64,000 nucleotides of DNA from Microbacterium salitolerans (lineage in GTDB: Bacteria; Actinomycetota; Actinomycetes; Actinomycetales; Microbacteriaceae), in contig NZ_JAHKSH010000003.1 of NCBI RefSeq assembly GCF_019720895.1, positions 310,001 through 374,000 on the forward strand. The letters run 5' to 3'. A program made the position numbers and the translations under genes. How positions within the stretch are numbered: position 1 is the stretch's first letter; each line of letters opens with the position of its first letter. The notes under the pieces were generated by a model that was not told where the DNA came from, ran no database searches, and saw only the letters and a program-made list of their open reading frames with translations. Positions 19,588-28,230 of this stretch are shown here, in pieces.

Positions 19588-19710
19588 ATGAAGGTGCGTG
19601 CATCGATCAGGTCGCTCACGACGAAGCCGGGGGCGCAGGTCGTGCGCCGGCGGGGCCGCGTCTATGTCATCAACAAGCTCAACCCGCGCTTCAAGGGCAG
19701 GCAGGGATGA
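19588..19710 (+). CDS. rpmJ: 50S ribosomal protein L36, zinc-independent paralogue
   Basis: 40 residues from ATG at 19588 behind [18 protein letters not shown] and [18 protein letters not shown] identify L36. The zinc-binding cysteines and histidine of ordinary L36 (C-x2-C...C-x4-H) are all replaced, making this a C-minus form that does not need zinc. In many bacteria such paralogues are induced by zinc starvation to free zinc held in ribosomes; the Zur box 13 nt upstream fits this. A 48-bp hairpin follows 17 nt after the stop. Confidence 0.93.
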   Translation: MKVRASIRSLTTKPGAQVVRRRGRVYVINKLNPRFKGRQG

Positions 19711-19727
19711 CGCGCGTCGGCGCTCCG

Positions 19728-19775
19728 GTAACGCGTCTGACCCTTCATCGCGCGATGAAGAGTCAGAGGCGTCAC
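19728..19775. repeat. 48-bp palindromic intergenic repeat, copy 2
   Basis: Begins GTAACGC and ends GCGTCAC, with a central hairpin at 19736-19767 (arms TCTGAC...GTCAGA continuing into CTTCATCGCG/CGATGAAG). Same length and end sequence as copies 1 and 3. It lies 17 nt after rpmJ and probably terminates it. Confidence 0.75.
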
Positions 19776-19836
19776 CCGAGAGGCGGATCTCGCGTGGGTT
19801 CTTGGATTGTCGGGGGTGGCGCCTAGCGTCAGGTGC

Positions 19837-22800
19837 GTGCCGAAGCTCCTGCTCACCCCCGCCCTCGTCAACGGGCTGTTCCTGCCCGACGACGCCGAGG
19901 CGGGGCGCATGCTCGCCGACCGGCTGCCGATCCGCATCACCCAGATCGAGCTGGGGCGCGATGTGTCGACGGCACTCGTGTCGGTCGGCGCGCTCGCTGT
20001 CTCGGTGCTCGCCGAGATCCGCGACGACGGCGAGGTCGATGTCCGATGCTGGTGCCCGCACGACGGCGACGCCTGGTGCGGGCACGCGGCTGCGGCGCTG
20101 TATGCCCTCGCCGAACGCGACGAGCCGTTCGGCGTCGGCGGGGTGGGGCACGGCATCGGGCGGCCTCGCGCGATGCCGCAGCGCGAGCCGTGGGAGCGCA
20201 CGCTGAGCGGTCTCTTCGATCCGACGGAGGCCGATGACGGCGCCGATGAGCCGAGCGAGATCGCCCTCCTGTTCGCGGTGCGCCGCAGTGAGAGCGGCGA
20301 CCCGAAGGGCGACGGCGTCGCGATCCGGCCCGCCGTGCGCGGGGCGCGCGGGGCCTGGGTTCGTTCCGCCGTCACCTGGCGCGACGTCACCGAGGTGCGC
20401 ACGACGGATCCCCGGTGGCGCGCGCTCGCCGAGATCGAGGCGCTGCATGCGTCACGGGAGAACTTCGCGGCCGTCGGCGAGCGACTGCGGGCGGGCAGTC
20501 GGTATCGCTCGCACTACGGCGGCGGCTGGGGTGCGCCCGACTGGATTCGTCTCGACGCGGTGCCGTCGCGCGGGCTCTGGCAGGCGTTCGCCGATGCGCA
20601 TGAGGCGGGCGTCGAGTTCGTCGCCGACGACCCCGCGCAGGGCGGGGTCGCGCTCGCGTCCGGACGGGCCGAGGGGCGCGTCGATCTGCGCTCCGTGCGC
20701 GGGCGGCTGTGGGTCGAACCGGTCGTGATCGACGAAGGCGCCCCTCTCGAGGGGCGCACGCTGCCCCTCGGTGCTCCGACGGCGGCGGTCGCGCGCATCG
20801 GCGGCGCGCACGCGTCCATCGAGTCGCTCGTCCCGCTCGCCCAGCCCGTCGGGCCCGCGTACGACGCGCTGCAGCGCTCGGGGCATCTGTCGATCCCGCC
20901 CGAGCGCATCGACGACTTCACGCGCGACTATCTGCCGAGGCTGCGCGAGGTCGCGCCGCTCGTGTCGAGCGACGGGTCCTTCGCGATCCCCGACCCGCCC
21001 CGGCCGGTGCTCGTCCTCGCCGTGCGCCACGCGGATCCCGTCTGCCGCACCTTCTGGGAGTGGGAGCACCCGGCCGGCGCCGGCCGACAGCGGCGCGTCG
21101 AGCACGAGATCATGGACGCCGTCGAGGCCGCCGCGGGGCGGTTCGCGCACCTGCTCGGGCGGCGCCGCATCGACCGCGTGCTCCCCGCGCGCGACCTCGG
21201 CCGCGACGAGACGGTCGAGTTCCTCGCGGAGGTCCTCCCCGCCGTCCGGGCGCTCGACGACGTGCGCGTCGAGCTGCACGACGAGGTCCCGTCATACGAG
21301 TTTGCGACGGAGGCCCCGGTCGTCTCCGTCGGCGCGGATCCCTCGGGCCACGACTGGTTCGAGCTCAACATCGTCGTCACCATCCAGGGCGAGCCCGTGT
21401 CGAGCAGCGAGCTGCTCAAGGCGCTCGCGCAGGGCCGCACCTACTTCACGCTCATGAGCGGCACGACGTTCCCGTTGCTCGGCGAGAACTTCGCGAAGCT
21501 CCGCGACATCCTCGCGGAGGCCCGGGCGCTCGACGACCGCCCGTCCGACCAGGTGCGCGTCAGCCGCTATCAGGTCGACCTCTGGCAGGAGCTCGCCGAG
21601 ATCGGCGTCGTCGCCACGCAGGAGAGCGCCTGGTTCGACGCGATGGGGCGACTCGGCGACGCGCAGGCGGAGCGAGCCGATCCGCCCGACTCGTTCCGCG
21701 CCGAGCTGCGCGACTATCAGCGCGACGGGTTCAGCTGGCTCGACTTCCTGCGCCGGCATCGCCTCGGCGGCGTGCTGGCCGACGACATGGGGCTCGGCAA
21801 GACCGTGCAGGTGCTCGCGGCACTTGACGCCGCGCGTGTCGACGAGCCCGACGCGCGCTACCTTGTCGTGACCCCGACGAGCGTCGTCGGCCACTGGGTG
21901 CACGAGGCCGAGCGCTTCGCGCCCGCGCTCGGCGCTGTCGCGATCGGGCAGACGGCCGCGAAGCGCGGCACCGCGCTCGCCCAGGCGGCGGGCGAGGCCC
22001 GGCTCCTCGTCACGAGCTACGCGATCTTCCGGCTCGACCATGAGGCGTTCCAGCAGATGGGGTTCCGCGTCCTCGTGCTCGACGAGGCGCAGCAGGTGAA
22101 GAACTCGGCGTCGCGCGGCTACGCGTGTGCGCGCACGCTCGACGTCCCGACCAAGTTCGCGGTGTCGGGCACGCCGATGGAGAACGACCTCATGGAGCTG
22201 TTCGCGGTCGCGACCCTCGTGGCCCCCGGCCTCTTCGGTTCGCGGTCGCATTTTCGCGAGGAGTACCACCGAGCGATCACGCGCGAGAACGACCGGTCGC
22301 GGCTCGACCGCCTGCGCTCGCGGCTGCGTCCCTTCCTCCTGCGCCGCACGAAAGAGCTCGTCGCACCCGAGCTGCCGCCGAAGACCGAGCAGACGATCGA
22401 GGTGGCCCTGCGCCCCGATCACCGCAGAGCCTACGACAAGCGGTTCCGCCGCGAGCAGCAGCGCCTGCTGGGCATGCTCGACAACGTCGACGAGAACCGC
22501 GTGCAGATCCTCGCCGCCCTCACCACGCTGCGCCGTCACGCGCTCGACCCGGTGTTCGCCGACACGACGGGGCCCTCGGCGAAGCTCGAGGAGCTCGGGC
22601 GCCTCCTCGACGAGATCGTCGCCGATGGTCACCGCGTGCTCGTGTTCAGTCAGTTCACCGAGTTCCTCGGCCTCGCCGCCCAGACGGCCGACGATCGCGG
22701 CATCCGGTACGCATACCTCGACGGATCCACGTCGCAGCGCGGCCGCGAGCGCATGATCGCGCGCTTCCGCTCCGGAGACGTGCCGGCGTTCTTCATCTCC

Positions 22801-23088
22801 CTCAAGGCGGGTGGTGTCGGGCTCACACTCACCGAGGCCGACTACTGCATCCTGCTCGACCCGTGGTGGAACCCCGCCGCCGAGACGCAGGCGATCGACC
22901 GCACGCACCGCATCGGCCAGGACCGCCCGGTCATGGTCTACCGGCTCATCGCCGAGGGCACGATCGAGCAGAAGGTGATGCAGCTGCAGGATCGCAAGCG
23001 CAAGCTGTTCGAGGACGTTCTCGGATCCGGCGACGCGACCGCCACCGGAGCCCTCTCGGCCGAGGACTTCCGGGCGCTGCTGGCGTGA
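19837..23088 (+). CDS. SWI2/SNF2-family helicase with N-terminal SWIM zinc finger
   Basis: 1083 residues from GTG at 19837; TAGCGT at 19824-19829 lies 7 nt upstream, so the transcript is probably leaderless. Near residue 70 a SWIM motif is seen (C-W-C-P...W-C-G-H). The helicase core begins near residue 620: Walker A D-M-G-L-G-K-T-V-Q, Walker B L-V-L-D-E-A-Q-Q-V-K-N, S-G-T-P-M-E-N motif III, and the C-terminal block with G-G-V-G-L-T-L-T-E-A and D-R-T-H-R-I-G-Q. These are DNA translocases remodelling nucleoprotein. It sits among zinc genes but has no Zur box of its own. Confidence 0.92.
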   Translation: MPKLLLTPALVNGLFLPDDAEAGRMLADRLPIRITQIELGRDVSTALVSVGALAVSVLAEIRDDGEVDVRCWCPHDGDAWCGHAAAALYALAERDEPFGVGGVGHGIGRPRAMPQREPWERTLSGLFDPTEADDGADEPSEIALLFAVRRSESGDPKGDGVAIRPAVRGARGAWVRSAVTWRDVTEVRTTDPRWRALAEIEALHASRENFAAVGERLRAGSRYRSHYGGGWGAPDWIRLDAVPSRGLWQAFADAHEAGVEFVADDPAQGGVALASGRAEGRVDLRSVRGRLWVEPVVIDEGAPLEGRTLPLGAPTAAVARIGGAHASIESLVPLAQPVGPAYDALQRSGHLSIPPERIDDFTRDYLPRLREVAPLVSSDGSFAIPDPPRPVLVLAVRHADPVCRTFWEWEHPAGAGRQRRVEHEIMDAVEAAAGRFAHLLGRRRIDRVLPARDLGRDETVEFLAEVLPAVRALDDVRVELHDEVPSYEFATEAPVVSVGADPSGHDWFELNIVVTIQGEPVSSSELLKALAQGRTYFTLMSGTTFPLLGENFAKLRDILAEARALDDRPSDQVRVSRYQVDLWQELAEIGVVATQESAWFDAMGRLGDAQAERADPPDSFRAELRDYQRDGFSWLDFLRRHRLGGVLADDMGLGKTVQVLAALDAARVDEPDARYLVVTPTSVVGHWVHEAERFAPALGAVAIGQTAAKRGTALAQAAGEARLLVTSYAIFRLDHEAFQQMGFRVLVLDEAQQVKNSASRGYACARTLDVPTKFAVSGTPMENDLMELFAVATLVAPGLFGSRSHFREEYHRAITRENDRSRLDRLRSRLRPFLLRRTKELVAPELPPKTEQTIEVALRPDHRRAYDKRFRREQQRLLGMLDNVDENRVQILAALTTLRRHALDPVFADTTGPSAKLEELGRLLDEIVADGHRVLVFSQFTEFLGLAAQTADDRGIRYAYLDGSTSQRGRERMIARFRSGDVPAFFISLKAGGVGLTLTEADYCILLDPWWNPAAETQAIDRTHRIGQDRPVMVYRLIAEGTIEQKVMQLQDRKRKLFEDVLGSGDATATGALSAEDFRALLA

Positions 23089-23105
23089 GGACGCGAATTC
23101 ACAGA

Positions 23106-23120
23106 CGATAACGATTCTCA
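23106..23120. promoter_or_regulatory. Zur box upstream of znuA
   Basis: CGATAACGATTCTCA, an imperfect inverted repeat of the same type as the boxes at 19560 and 24252, immediately precedes the TAGACT -10 box (23128-23133). The -10 ends 6 nt before the znuA ATG, so Zur bound here would block the promoter. Confidence 0.8.
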
Positions 23121-23139
23121 TTTCGCGTAGACTGGCCGC

Positions 23140-24144
23140 ATGCTCAACCGTCGTGCTCTGATCGCCGCGCCCCTGCTCGCTGTTCCCGCCCTCGTCCTGG
23201 CCGGGTGCGGCGCGTCCGCGGATGGAGCTGAGAGCGCCGACGGCGAGTACACGATCGTCGCCTCGACGAGTGTCTACGCCTCCCTCGCCGAGCAGGTCGT
23301 CGGTGACGCCGCCGAGGTGACCGCGATCATCGACTCCGCGACACAGGACCCGCACGACTACGAGGCGACCGCACGCGACCAGCTCGCCGTGCAGGACGCC
23401 GACCTCGTGATCATGAACGGCGGGGGGTACGACCACTTCATGGAAGAGCTCATCGACGGCGCGAACGACGGATCCGGGCGCGAGGCCCTCACCGTCGTCG
23501 CGTTCAACCACGACTACCCGAACGACGGCGAGGCCGAAGAGGCCCACGACCATGCCGAAGACGAGCATGGTGAGCACGCCGATGAGGAGCACGACGAGCA
23601 CGAGCACAACCACATCGAGGGGTTCAATGAGCACGTCTGGTACGACCCCCACACGGTCGAGCACTTCGTCGAGGCGATGGCCGAGGGGCTCGAAGAGCGG
23701 ATCCCCGGCGCGGCCGACGACATCGCCGCGAACGCCGAGAGCGTGATCACCGAGATCGGATCCCTCGAGGATCAGCTCGCCGAGATCGAGCAGGCGCATG
23801 CGGGGGCGACCGTCTTCTTCACCGAGCCGGTCGGCGGCTACCTCGCTGCGGCGGCCGGGCTCGAAGACGTCACGACCGAGGGCTTCGCCGAGTCGGTCGA
23901 GGCCGGGCAGGATGTCGCACCCGCGACGCTGCTCGATGCGCTCGAGTCCGTCGAGGGCGGCGACGTCGACGTCCTGGTCGTCAACGCGCAGACCGGCGGA
24001 TCCGAGACCGACCGCCTCATCGAGGCGGCCGAACGGGAGGGCGTCCCGGTCGTCGAGTTCGCCGAGACCCTGCCCGAGGGATCCACCTACGCCGAGTGGA
24101 TGACGGACAACGTCGACGCCCTCGCCACCGCCCTCGACGACTGA
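23140..24144 (+). CDS. znuA: zinc ABC transporter substrate-binding lipoprotein
   Basis: 334 residues from ATG at 23140, probably leaderless. It has a lipoprotein signal peptide with lipobox L-A-G-C (Cys23). The cluster A-I (ZnuA/TroA) fold is indicated by D-P-H-D-Y-E, the His/Asp/Glu-rich loop at about residues 130-160 (H-D-H-A-E-D-E-H-G-E-H), N-E-H-V-W-Y-D-P-H-T-V, and E-F-A-E-T-L-P near the end. It captures Zn2+ outside the membrane for ZnuBC. It is separated from znuC by 143 nt containing a 66-bp repeat and its own Zur box, so the two units are transcribed separately. Confidence 0.93.
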   Translation: MLNRRALIAAPLLAVPALVLAGCGASADGAESADGEYTIVASTSVYASLAEQVVGDAAEVTAIIDSATQDPHDYEATARDQLAVQDADLVIMNGGGYDHFMEELIDGANDGSGREALTVVAFNHDYPNDGEAEEAHDHAEDEHGEHADEEHDEHEHNHIEGFNEHVWYDPHTVEHFVEAMAEGLEERIPGAADDIAANAESVITEIGSLEDQLAEIEQAHAGATVFFTEPVGGYLAAAAGLEDVTTEGFAESVEAGQDVAPATLLDALESVEGGDVDVLVVNAQTGGSETDRLIEAAEREGVPVVEFAETLPEGSTYAEWMTDNVDALATALDD

Positions 24145-24160
24145 TCTCCGCGCGCGCTCC

Positions 24161-24226
24161 TGAGGAGAAGTGCGGGATCGAGGATCCGCGGCCCGCATGT
24201 CGTCCTCACGAGTGCGCATCTCCTCA
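24161..24226. repeat. 66-bp palindromic repeat, copy 1 (isolated)
   Basis: Starts TGAGGAGAAGTGC and ends with the near complement GCGCATCTCCTCA, with GGATCCGCG near the middle and an inner GTCCTCA. It lies 17 nt after the znuA stop. It is the copy most distant from the cluster at 57.8-59.4 kb. Confidence 0.75.
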
Positions 24227-24251
24227 TCGCGGCACGCGCTCAGCCCGCTCT

Positions 24252-24266
24252 CGAGAACGATTATCA
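24252..24266. promoter_or_regulatory. Zur box upstream of znuC
   Basis: CGAGAACGATTATCA, whose complement is TGATAATCGTTCTCG, matches the two other boxes in the window. TACGAT at 24276-24281 follows as -10 and ends 6 nt before the znuC ATG. Confidence 0.8.
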
Positions 24267-24287
24267 GTCCGCCGGTACGATAGCCGG

Positions 24288-25115
24288 ATGACCGAACCCG
24301 TGCTGCGCATCGACGGCGCCGCTCTGCGCCTGCGCGGTCGCGAGCTGTGGCAGGGACTGGATCTCGAGATCCAGCCGGGCGAGTTCGTCGCCGTGCTGGG
24401 GCCGAGCGGGTCGGGCAAGACGACGCTCCTGCGCGCGGTCCTCGGCCTGCAGCAGCTGAGCGCGGGCCGGATCAGCGTCGCCGGACGCCCGGTGCGCAAG
24501 GGCAGCACGCACGTCGGGTACATCCCGCAGCAGCGCCCGTTCCCGCTCGGGACGAACATGCGGGCGAGGGATCTCGTCGCGCTCGGCATCAACGGCACGC
24601 GCTTCGGGCCGCCGTTCCCGCGCCGCGGCGACAGGGCGCGCGTCGACGAGCTGCTCGAGGCGGTGGGCGCGGCGCGCTTCGCCGACGATCCGGTCGGCTC
24701 CCTGTCGGGTGGCGAGCAGCAGCGCCTCCGCATCGGGCAGGCGCTCGTCGATCGGCCGCAGCTGCTGCTCTGCGACGAGCCGCTCTCGAGCCTCGACCTC
24801 GCGAATCAGCGCGCCGTGACGAACATCATCGACCGCGAGCGACGCGAGCGCGGCGCAGGCGTGCTGTTCGTCACGCACGACATCAATCCGATCCTCGGAG
24901 CCGTCGACCGGATCCTCTACATCGCGGGCGGCGGGTTCCGCCTGGGCACGCCCGAGGAGGTGCTGCGCAGCGAGGTGCTGAGCGAGCTGTACGGGGCGCC
25001 GGTCGAAGTCATCCGGGCGGGCGGGCGCCTGCTCGTCGCGGGCATCCCCGACGCCGAACCCCACCACCCGCACCACGAGCACCATCACGACGACGACGAA
25101 GCAGGGGTCTTCTGA
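24288..25115 (+). CDS. znuC: zinc ABC transporter ATP-binding protein
   Basis: 275 residues from ATG at 24288; the longer frame from 24096 runs through znuA and the repeat and is rejected. Walker A G-P-S-G-S-G-K-T-T-L, signature L-S-G-G-E-Q-Q-R-L, Walker B L-L-L-C-D-E-P-L-S-S-L-D and the switch histidine in F-V-T-H-D-I are all present. The C-terminus ends in a His/Asp-rich tail (H-H-P-H-H-E-H-H-H-D-D-D), likely a zinc-binding extension. Its stop overlaps the znuB start by one base, so the two are coupled. Confidence 0.93.
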   Translation: MTEPVLRIDGAALRLRGRELWQGLDLEIQPGEFVAVLGPSGSGKTTLLRAVLGLQQLSAGRISVAGRPVRKGSTHVGYIPQQRPFPLGTNMRARDLVALGINGTRFGPPFPRRGDRARVDELLEAVGAARFADDPVGSLSGGEQQRLRIGQALVDRPQLLLCDEPLSSLDLANQRAVTNIIDRERRERGAGVLFVTHDINPILGAVDRILYIAGGGFRLGTPEEVLRSEVLSELYGAPVEVIRAGGRLLVAGIPDAEPHHPHHEHHHDDDEAGVF

Positions 25116-26005
25116 TGTCCTGGTCCGACATCTTCTCCTTCGAGGACTACGGCGCCCTGCTGCAGCTCATGTCGAACTCGATCGCGGCGGCGGCCGCACT
25201 CGGCATCGTCGGCGGGCTCATCGGCGTCTTCGTGATGCAGCGCGACATGGCGTTCGCGGTGCACGGCATCAGCGAGCTGTCGTTCGCCGGCGCGGCGGCG
25301 GCGCTGCTGTTCGGCGGATCTGTCGTCGCGGGATCCCTCGTCGGAGCCATCGCGGCCGCGCTGCTCATCGGCATCGCGGGGGCGAAGGCCCGCGATCGCA
25401 ACTCGATCGTGGGCGTGCTCATGCCCTTCGGGCTGGGGCTCGGGATCCTTTTCGTATCGCTCTACGACGGGCGCTCGAGCAACCGCTTCAGCCTCCTGAC
25501 CGGCCAGATCGTGTCGGTGTCGAACCCCGATCTCGGCGGGCTGATCGTGATCAGCGCGATCGTGCTCGTGGGCCTCATCGTCGTATGGAACCCGCTGCGG
25601 TTCGACTCCCTCGACCCGCAGTCGGCCGAGGCGCGCGGACTGCCGACGCGCGGCCTCAGCATCGTGTTCATGCTGCTGCTCGGCGCGATCGTGGCGGCCG
25701 CCGTGCACATCATCGGCGCCCTGCTCGTCATGGCGCTGCTCGTCACCCCCGCGGCGGCCGCGATGCGCCTCAGCTGCGGCCCCGTGGCGGTGCCGCTGCT
25801 GTCGGCGCTCTTCGGCTTCGTGTCGGCGGTCGGAGGGATCCTTCTCGCGATCGCCGGCACCCTGCCGGTGAGTCCGTACATCACGACGATCTCCTTCGCG
25901 ATCTATCTCGTGTGCCGCGTCGTCGCGGCTCGCCGCGAGCGGATCCTCCGGGTTCGCCTCGAGAAGGCCACGCTCGCGACGACCGGCGTGCCGGTCGCGA
26001 AGTAG
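25115..26005 (+). CDS. znuB: zinc ABC transporter permease
   Basis: 296 residues from ATG at 25115 (TGATG junction with znuC). About eight hydrophobic helices of the ABC-3 family, with G-L-I-G-V-F-V-M-Q-R-D-M-A-F near the start, H-G-I-S-E-L-S-F-A-G, and A-L-L-V-T-P-A-A-A-A as the conserved ABC-3 segment. It forms the membrane channel for Zn2+ uptake with ZnuC and ZnuA. Its stop codon TAG is part of the TAGGCT -10 box of the next gene, zur. Confidence 0.93.
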   Translation: MSWSDIFSFEDYGALLQLMSNSIAAAAALGIVGGLIGVFVMQRDMAFAVHGISELSFAGAAAALLFGGSVVAGSLVGAIAAALLIGIAGAKARDRNSIVGVLMPFGLGLGILFVSLYDGRSSNRFSLLTGQIVSVSNPDLGGLIVISAIVLVGLIVVWNPLRFDSLDPQSAEARGLPTRGLSIVFMLLLGAIVAAAVHIIGALLVMALLVTPAAAAMRLSCGPVAVPLLSALFGFVSAVGGILLAIAGTLPVSPYITTISFAIYLVCRVVAARRERILRVRLEKATLATTGVPVAK

Positions 26006-26014
26006 GCTCGAGAT

Positions 26015-26416
26015 ATGGCTCAGCGCAACACCTGGCAGCGCGAGCGCGTGCGCGACGCGCTCGCCGAAAGCGACGGGTTCGTGAGCGCGCAGGACCTGCA
26101 CGCCCTCATCCGCGACGACACGGGGATCGGCCTCGCGACCGTCTACCGCGCGCTCGCCGGCCTCGCGAAGACGGGCGAAGCCGACAGCCTGCAGAGCCCC
26201 GAGGGCGAGAACCTCTACCGCGCCTGCGCGACCGACTCGCATCATCATCACCTGATCTGTCGTCGCTGCGGGCGCACGGTCGAGATCGAGGCGACGGCCG
26301 TCGAGAAGTGGGCGCGCGAGACCGCCCGCGCGCACGGTTTCACCGACGCCGAGCACGTCGTCGACATCTTCGGCGTGTGCGAGGCGTGCGCCGCGATGAC
26401 CGCCGCGGGCGACTGA
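26015..26416 (+). CDS. zur: Zur/Fur-family metal-responsive repressor
   Basis: 133 residues from ATG at 26015. An N-terminal winged helix (G-L-A-T-V-Y-R-A-L-A-G-L) is followed by the metal-sensing region H-H-H-H-L-I-C-R-R-C-G-R-T and the second structural Cys pair in C-E-A-C. The genomic context (znuABC, cysteine-free L36, three Zur boxes) indicates zinc rather than iron or peroxide sensing. TAGGCT at 26003-26008 lies 6 nt upstream, so it can be made from its own promoter independently of znuCB; no Zur box is visible at that promoter. Confidence 0.92.
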   Translation: MAQRNTWQRERVRDALAESDGFVSAQDLHALIRDDTGIGLATVYRALAGLAKTGEADSLQSPEGENLYRACATDSHHHHLICRRCGRTVEIEATAVEKWARETARAHGFTDAEHVVDIFGVCEACAAMTAAGD

Positions 26417-26420
26417 CCGA

Positions 26421-27491
26421 GTGATGATCCCGGCTCAGCCCGCCACCCGCGGACGCGACGACGCCGATTCCGCGGCGGGCGGCCGGACACGCCGTCCGAT
26501 GCCGTCAGGGCGTCGAGTTCTGATGTCGATGGGCATCGGCGCCGTGGTCGTCGCCGTGCTGTTCCTCATCGAGGCGTTCCTGCCGGCGCTGTTCTCGGAT
26601 CCGCTTCCCACCCGCGCGCAGGACGGCCTGACGCTCGCGCTGAGCGTTCTCATCGAGTCGCTGCCGTTCGTGGCGTTGGGCGTCTTCCTGTCGATCGTCA
26701 TCCAGGTGTGGGTCCCCGCGGAGATCATCCACCGCGTGCTGCCGACGCGCGCGTGGGCGCGGCGCATGGTGCTCGCGGCGCTCGGCATGCTGATCCCCGT
26801 GTGCGAGTGCGGCAACGTGCCGTTCGCGCGCGGTCTCATGATGCGCGGCCTCACGCCGGCCGATACGCTGGCGTTTCTCGTCGCGGCGCCGATTGTCAAC
26901 CCGATCGTCATCCTGACCACGCACCAGGCGTTCGGCTGGGACAGCGGGATCCTCGTCGCGCGCATCCTCGGCGGCTACGGCATCGCGCTCCTGATCGGCT
27001 GGCTCTACAGCCGCCACCCGGATCCGCAGAGCATGCTCACGGAGCGCTTCCAGATGACGTGCGAGTCGGCGGCGGTGGACGACGGGTCCGCGCGCTGGAA
27101 GCGCAGCCTCGGCCAGCTCGTCGTCGAGCTCCGCGCCGTCATGCCGGCCCTCATCCTCGGATCCGCGATCGCTGGAGCTGTCCAGGTGATCGTGCCGCGG
27201 TCGGCGCTCGTGGCGATCGGATCGAACCCGGTCCTGTCGATCGTCGCGATGATGCTGCTCGCCATGACCGTCGCGATCTGCTCGAACGTCGACAGCTTCT
27301 TCGCGCTGTCGTTCGCGTCGACGTTCACGACGGGGTCCCTCGTGGCCTTCCTGCTCGTGGGCCCGATCGTCGACGTGAAGATGATCGCGCTGCTGCGCAC
27401 GACCTTCACGGGCCGCGTAATCGCCGGGATCGTCGCGGTCGTCCTGCTCTCCGCCTTCGCCGTGGGGACGGTGATGAACCTTGTGGTCTAG
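26421..27491 (+). CDS. UPF0718/ArsP-type permease (SO_0444-like metal transporter)
   Basis: 356 residues from GTG at 26421; ATG at 26424 is an equal alternative. After a basic N-terminal tail there are about eight to nine hydrophobic helices in two halves. The signature P-V-C-E-C-G-N-V-P-F-A-R-G and A-A-P-I-V-N-P-I-V identifies the YraQ/ArsP_1 permease family, members of which move metals or metalloids; the C-x-C pair is typical. It follows zur by 4 nt and overlaps the next gene, a DUF1980 protein, a pairing seen repeatedly in zinc-regulated loci. The direction of transport is unknown. Confidence 0.85.
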   Translation: MMIPAQPATRGRDDADSAAGGRTRRPMPSGRRVLMSMGIGAVVVAVLFLIEAFLPALFSDPLPTRAQDGLTLALSVLIESLPFVALGVFLSIVIQVWVPAEIIHRVLPTRAWARRMVLAALGMLIPVCECGNVPFARGLMMRGLTPADTLAFLVAAPIVNPIVILTTHQAFGWDSGILVARILGGYGIALLIGWLYSRHPDPQSMLTERFQMTCESAAVDDGSARWKRSLGQLVVELRAVMPALILGSAIAGAVQVIVPRSALVAIGSNPVLSIVAMMLLAMTVAICSNVDSFFALSFASTFTTGSLVAFLLVGPIVDVKMIALLRTTFTGRVIAGIVAVVLLSAFAVGTVMNLVV

Positions 27492-28230
27492 AGCCGTCGA
27501 CCGCTGGCTCGGGGTCGGGCTGGCATCGCTGATCTCCGTCGTCACGATCTGGCTGACCGTGACCGACCGCCTGCAGCTCTACATCAACCCCTCGCAGGCC
27601 TGGTTCGCGTGCGGTATGGCCGTTCTGCTGCTCCTCGGGGCGATCGCCTCGTTCGCGCTGCCCCTCGGGGAGGAGGATCACGGGCACGATCACGACCATG
27701 GGCACGATCATCCGTCGCCGCGACGCGTGCTGGGGCTCGGCGCCACGGCGGTCGGCGGCGTCCTGGCCTCGGCGGTGGCCGTGCTCGCGATCGCTCTGCC
27801 GCCCGCGACGCTGTCGGCCGAGCTGGCGATGCAGCGCGACACCGGCTCCGCACCCCTGTTCGCGGGGGCCGACGACGTGCAGCTCGGCGTCGTCGACACG
27901 TCGGGCTTCGGCGTGGGCGACTGGTCGGCGACGTTCGCGACGGCCACGAGTCCCGAGCGCTACGAGGGCGAGGACGTCACGCTGACCGGCTTCGTGACGC
28001 CGGACGACGACGGATCCGTCAACCTCAACCGCCTCGTCATCACCCACTGCGTCATCGACGCGCAGCCGGCCGCGCTGCCCCTCTCCGATGCCGAGGGCGC
28101 GAGCGACCTCGAGCTGGGCCAGTGGGTCGAGCTTCGCGGATCCATCGCGGTCGACGACAGCGGCGCCCTGGTGGTCCAGGCGGCGTCGATCGAGCGGATC
28201 GACGAGCCGGAGGATCCGTATGAGTACTGA
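27481..28230 (+). CDS. TIGR03943/DUF1980 family putative permease subunit
   Basis: 249 residues from TTG at 27481, overlapping the permease end by 11 nt; no better start exists in the frame. Two N-terminal membrane helices are followed by a His-rich loop (E-D-H-G-H-D-H-D-H-G-H-D-H), another helix and a C-terminal soluble beta domain (Y-E-G-E-D-V-T-L-T-G-F-V...L-E-L-G-Q-W-V-E-L-R-G). This is the partner normally found with UPF0718 permeases. The His-rich loop suggests divalent metal, most likely zinc, given the neighbours. Confidence 0.8.
   Translation: MWSRAVDRWLGVGLASLISVVTIWLTVTDRLQLYINPSQAWFACGMAVLLLLGAIASFALPLGEEDHGHDHDHGHDHPSPRRVLGLGATAVGGVLASAVAVLAIALPPATLSAELAMQRDTGSAPLFAGADDVQLGVVDTSGFGVGDWSATFATATSPERYEGEDVTLTGFVTPDDDGSVNLNRLVITHCVIDAQPAALPLSDAEGASDLELGQWVELRGSIAVDDSGALVVQAASIERIDEPEDPYEY

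Noticed and set aside
19588-19710. rpmJ as a pseudogene because its cysteines are missing
   Set aside because: The loss of all zinc ligands is typical of C-minus L36 paralogues; the frame, ribosome-binding site and Zur box are intact.
21292-24219. 975-codon open frame on the minus strand across the helicase and znuA
   Set aside because: It is a shadow of the real genes; composition is Arg/Glu/Val-rich with no domain, and it crosses a Zur box, a promoter and a terminator region.
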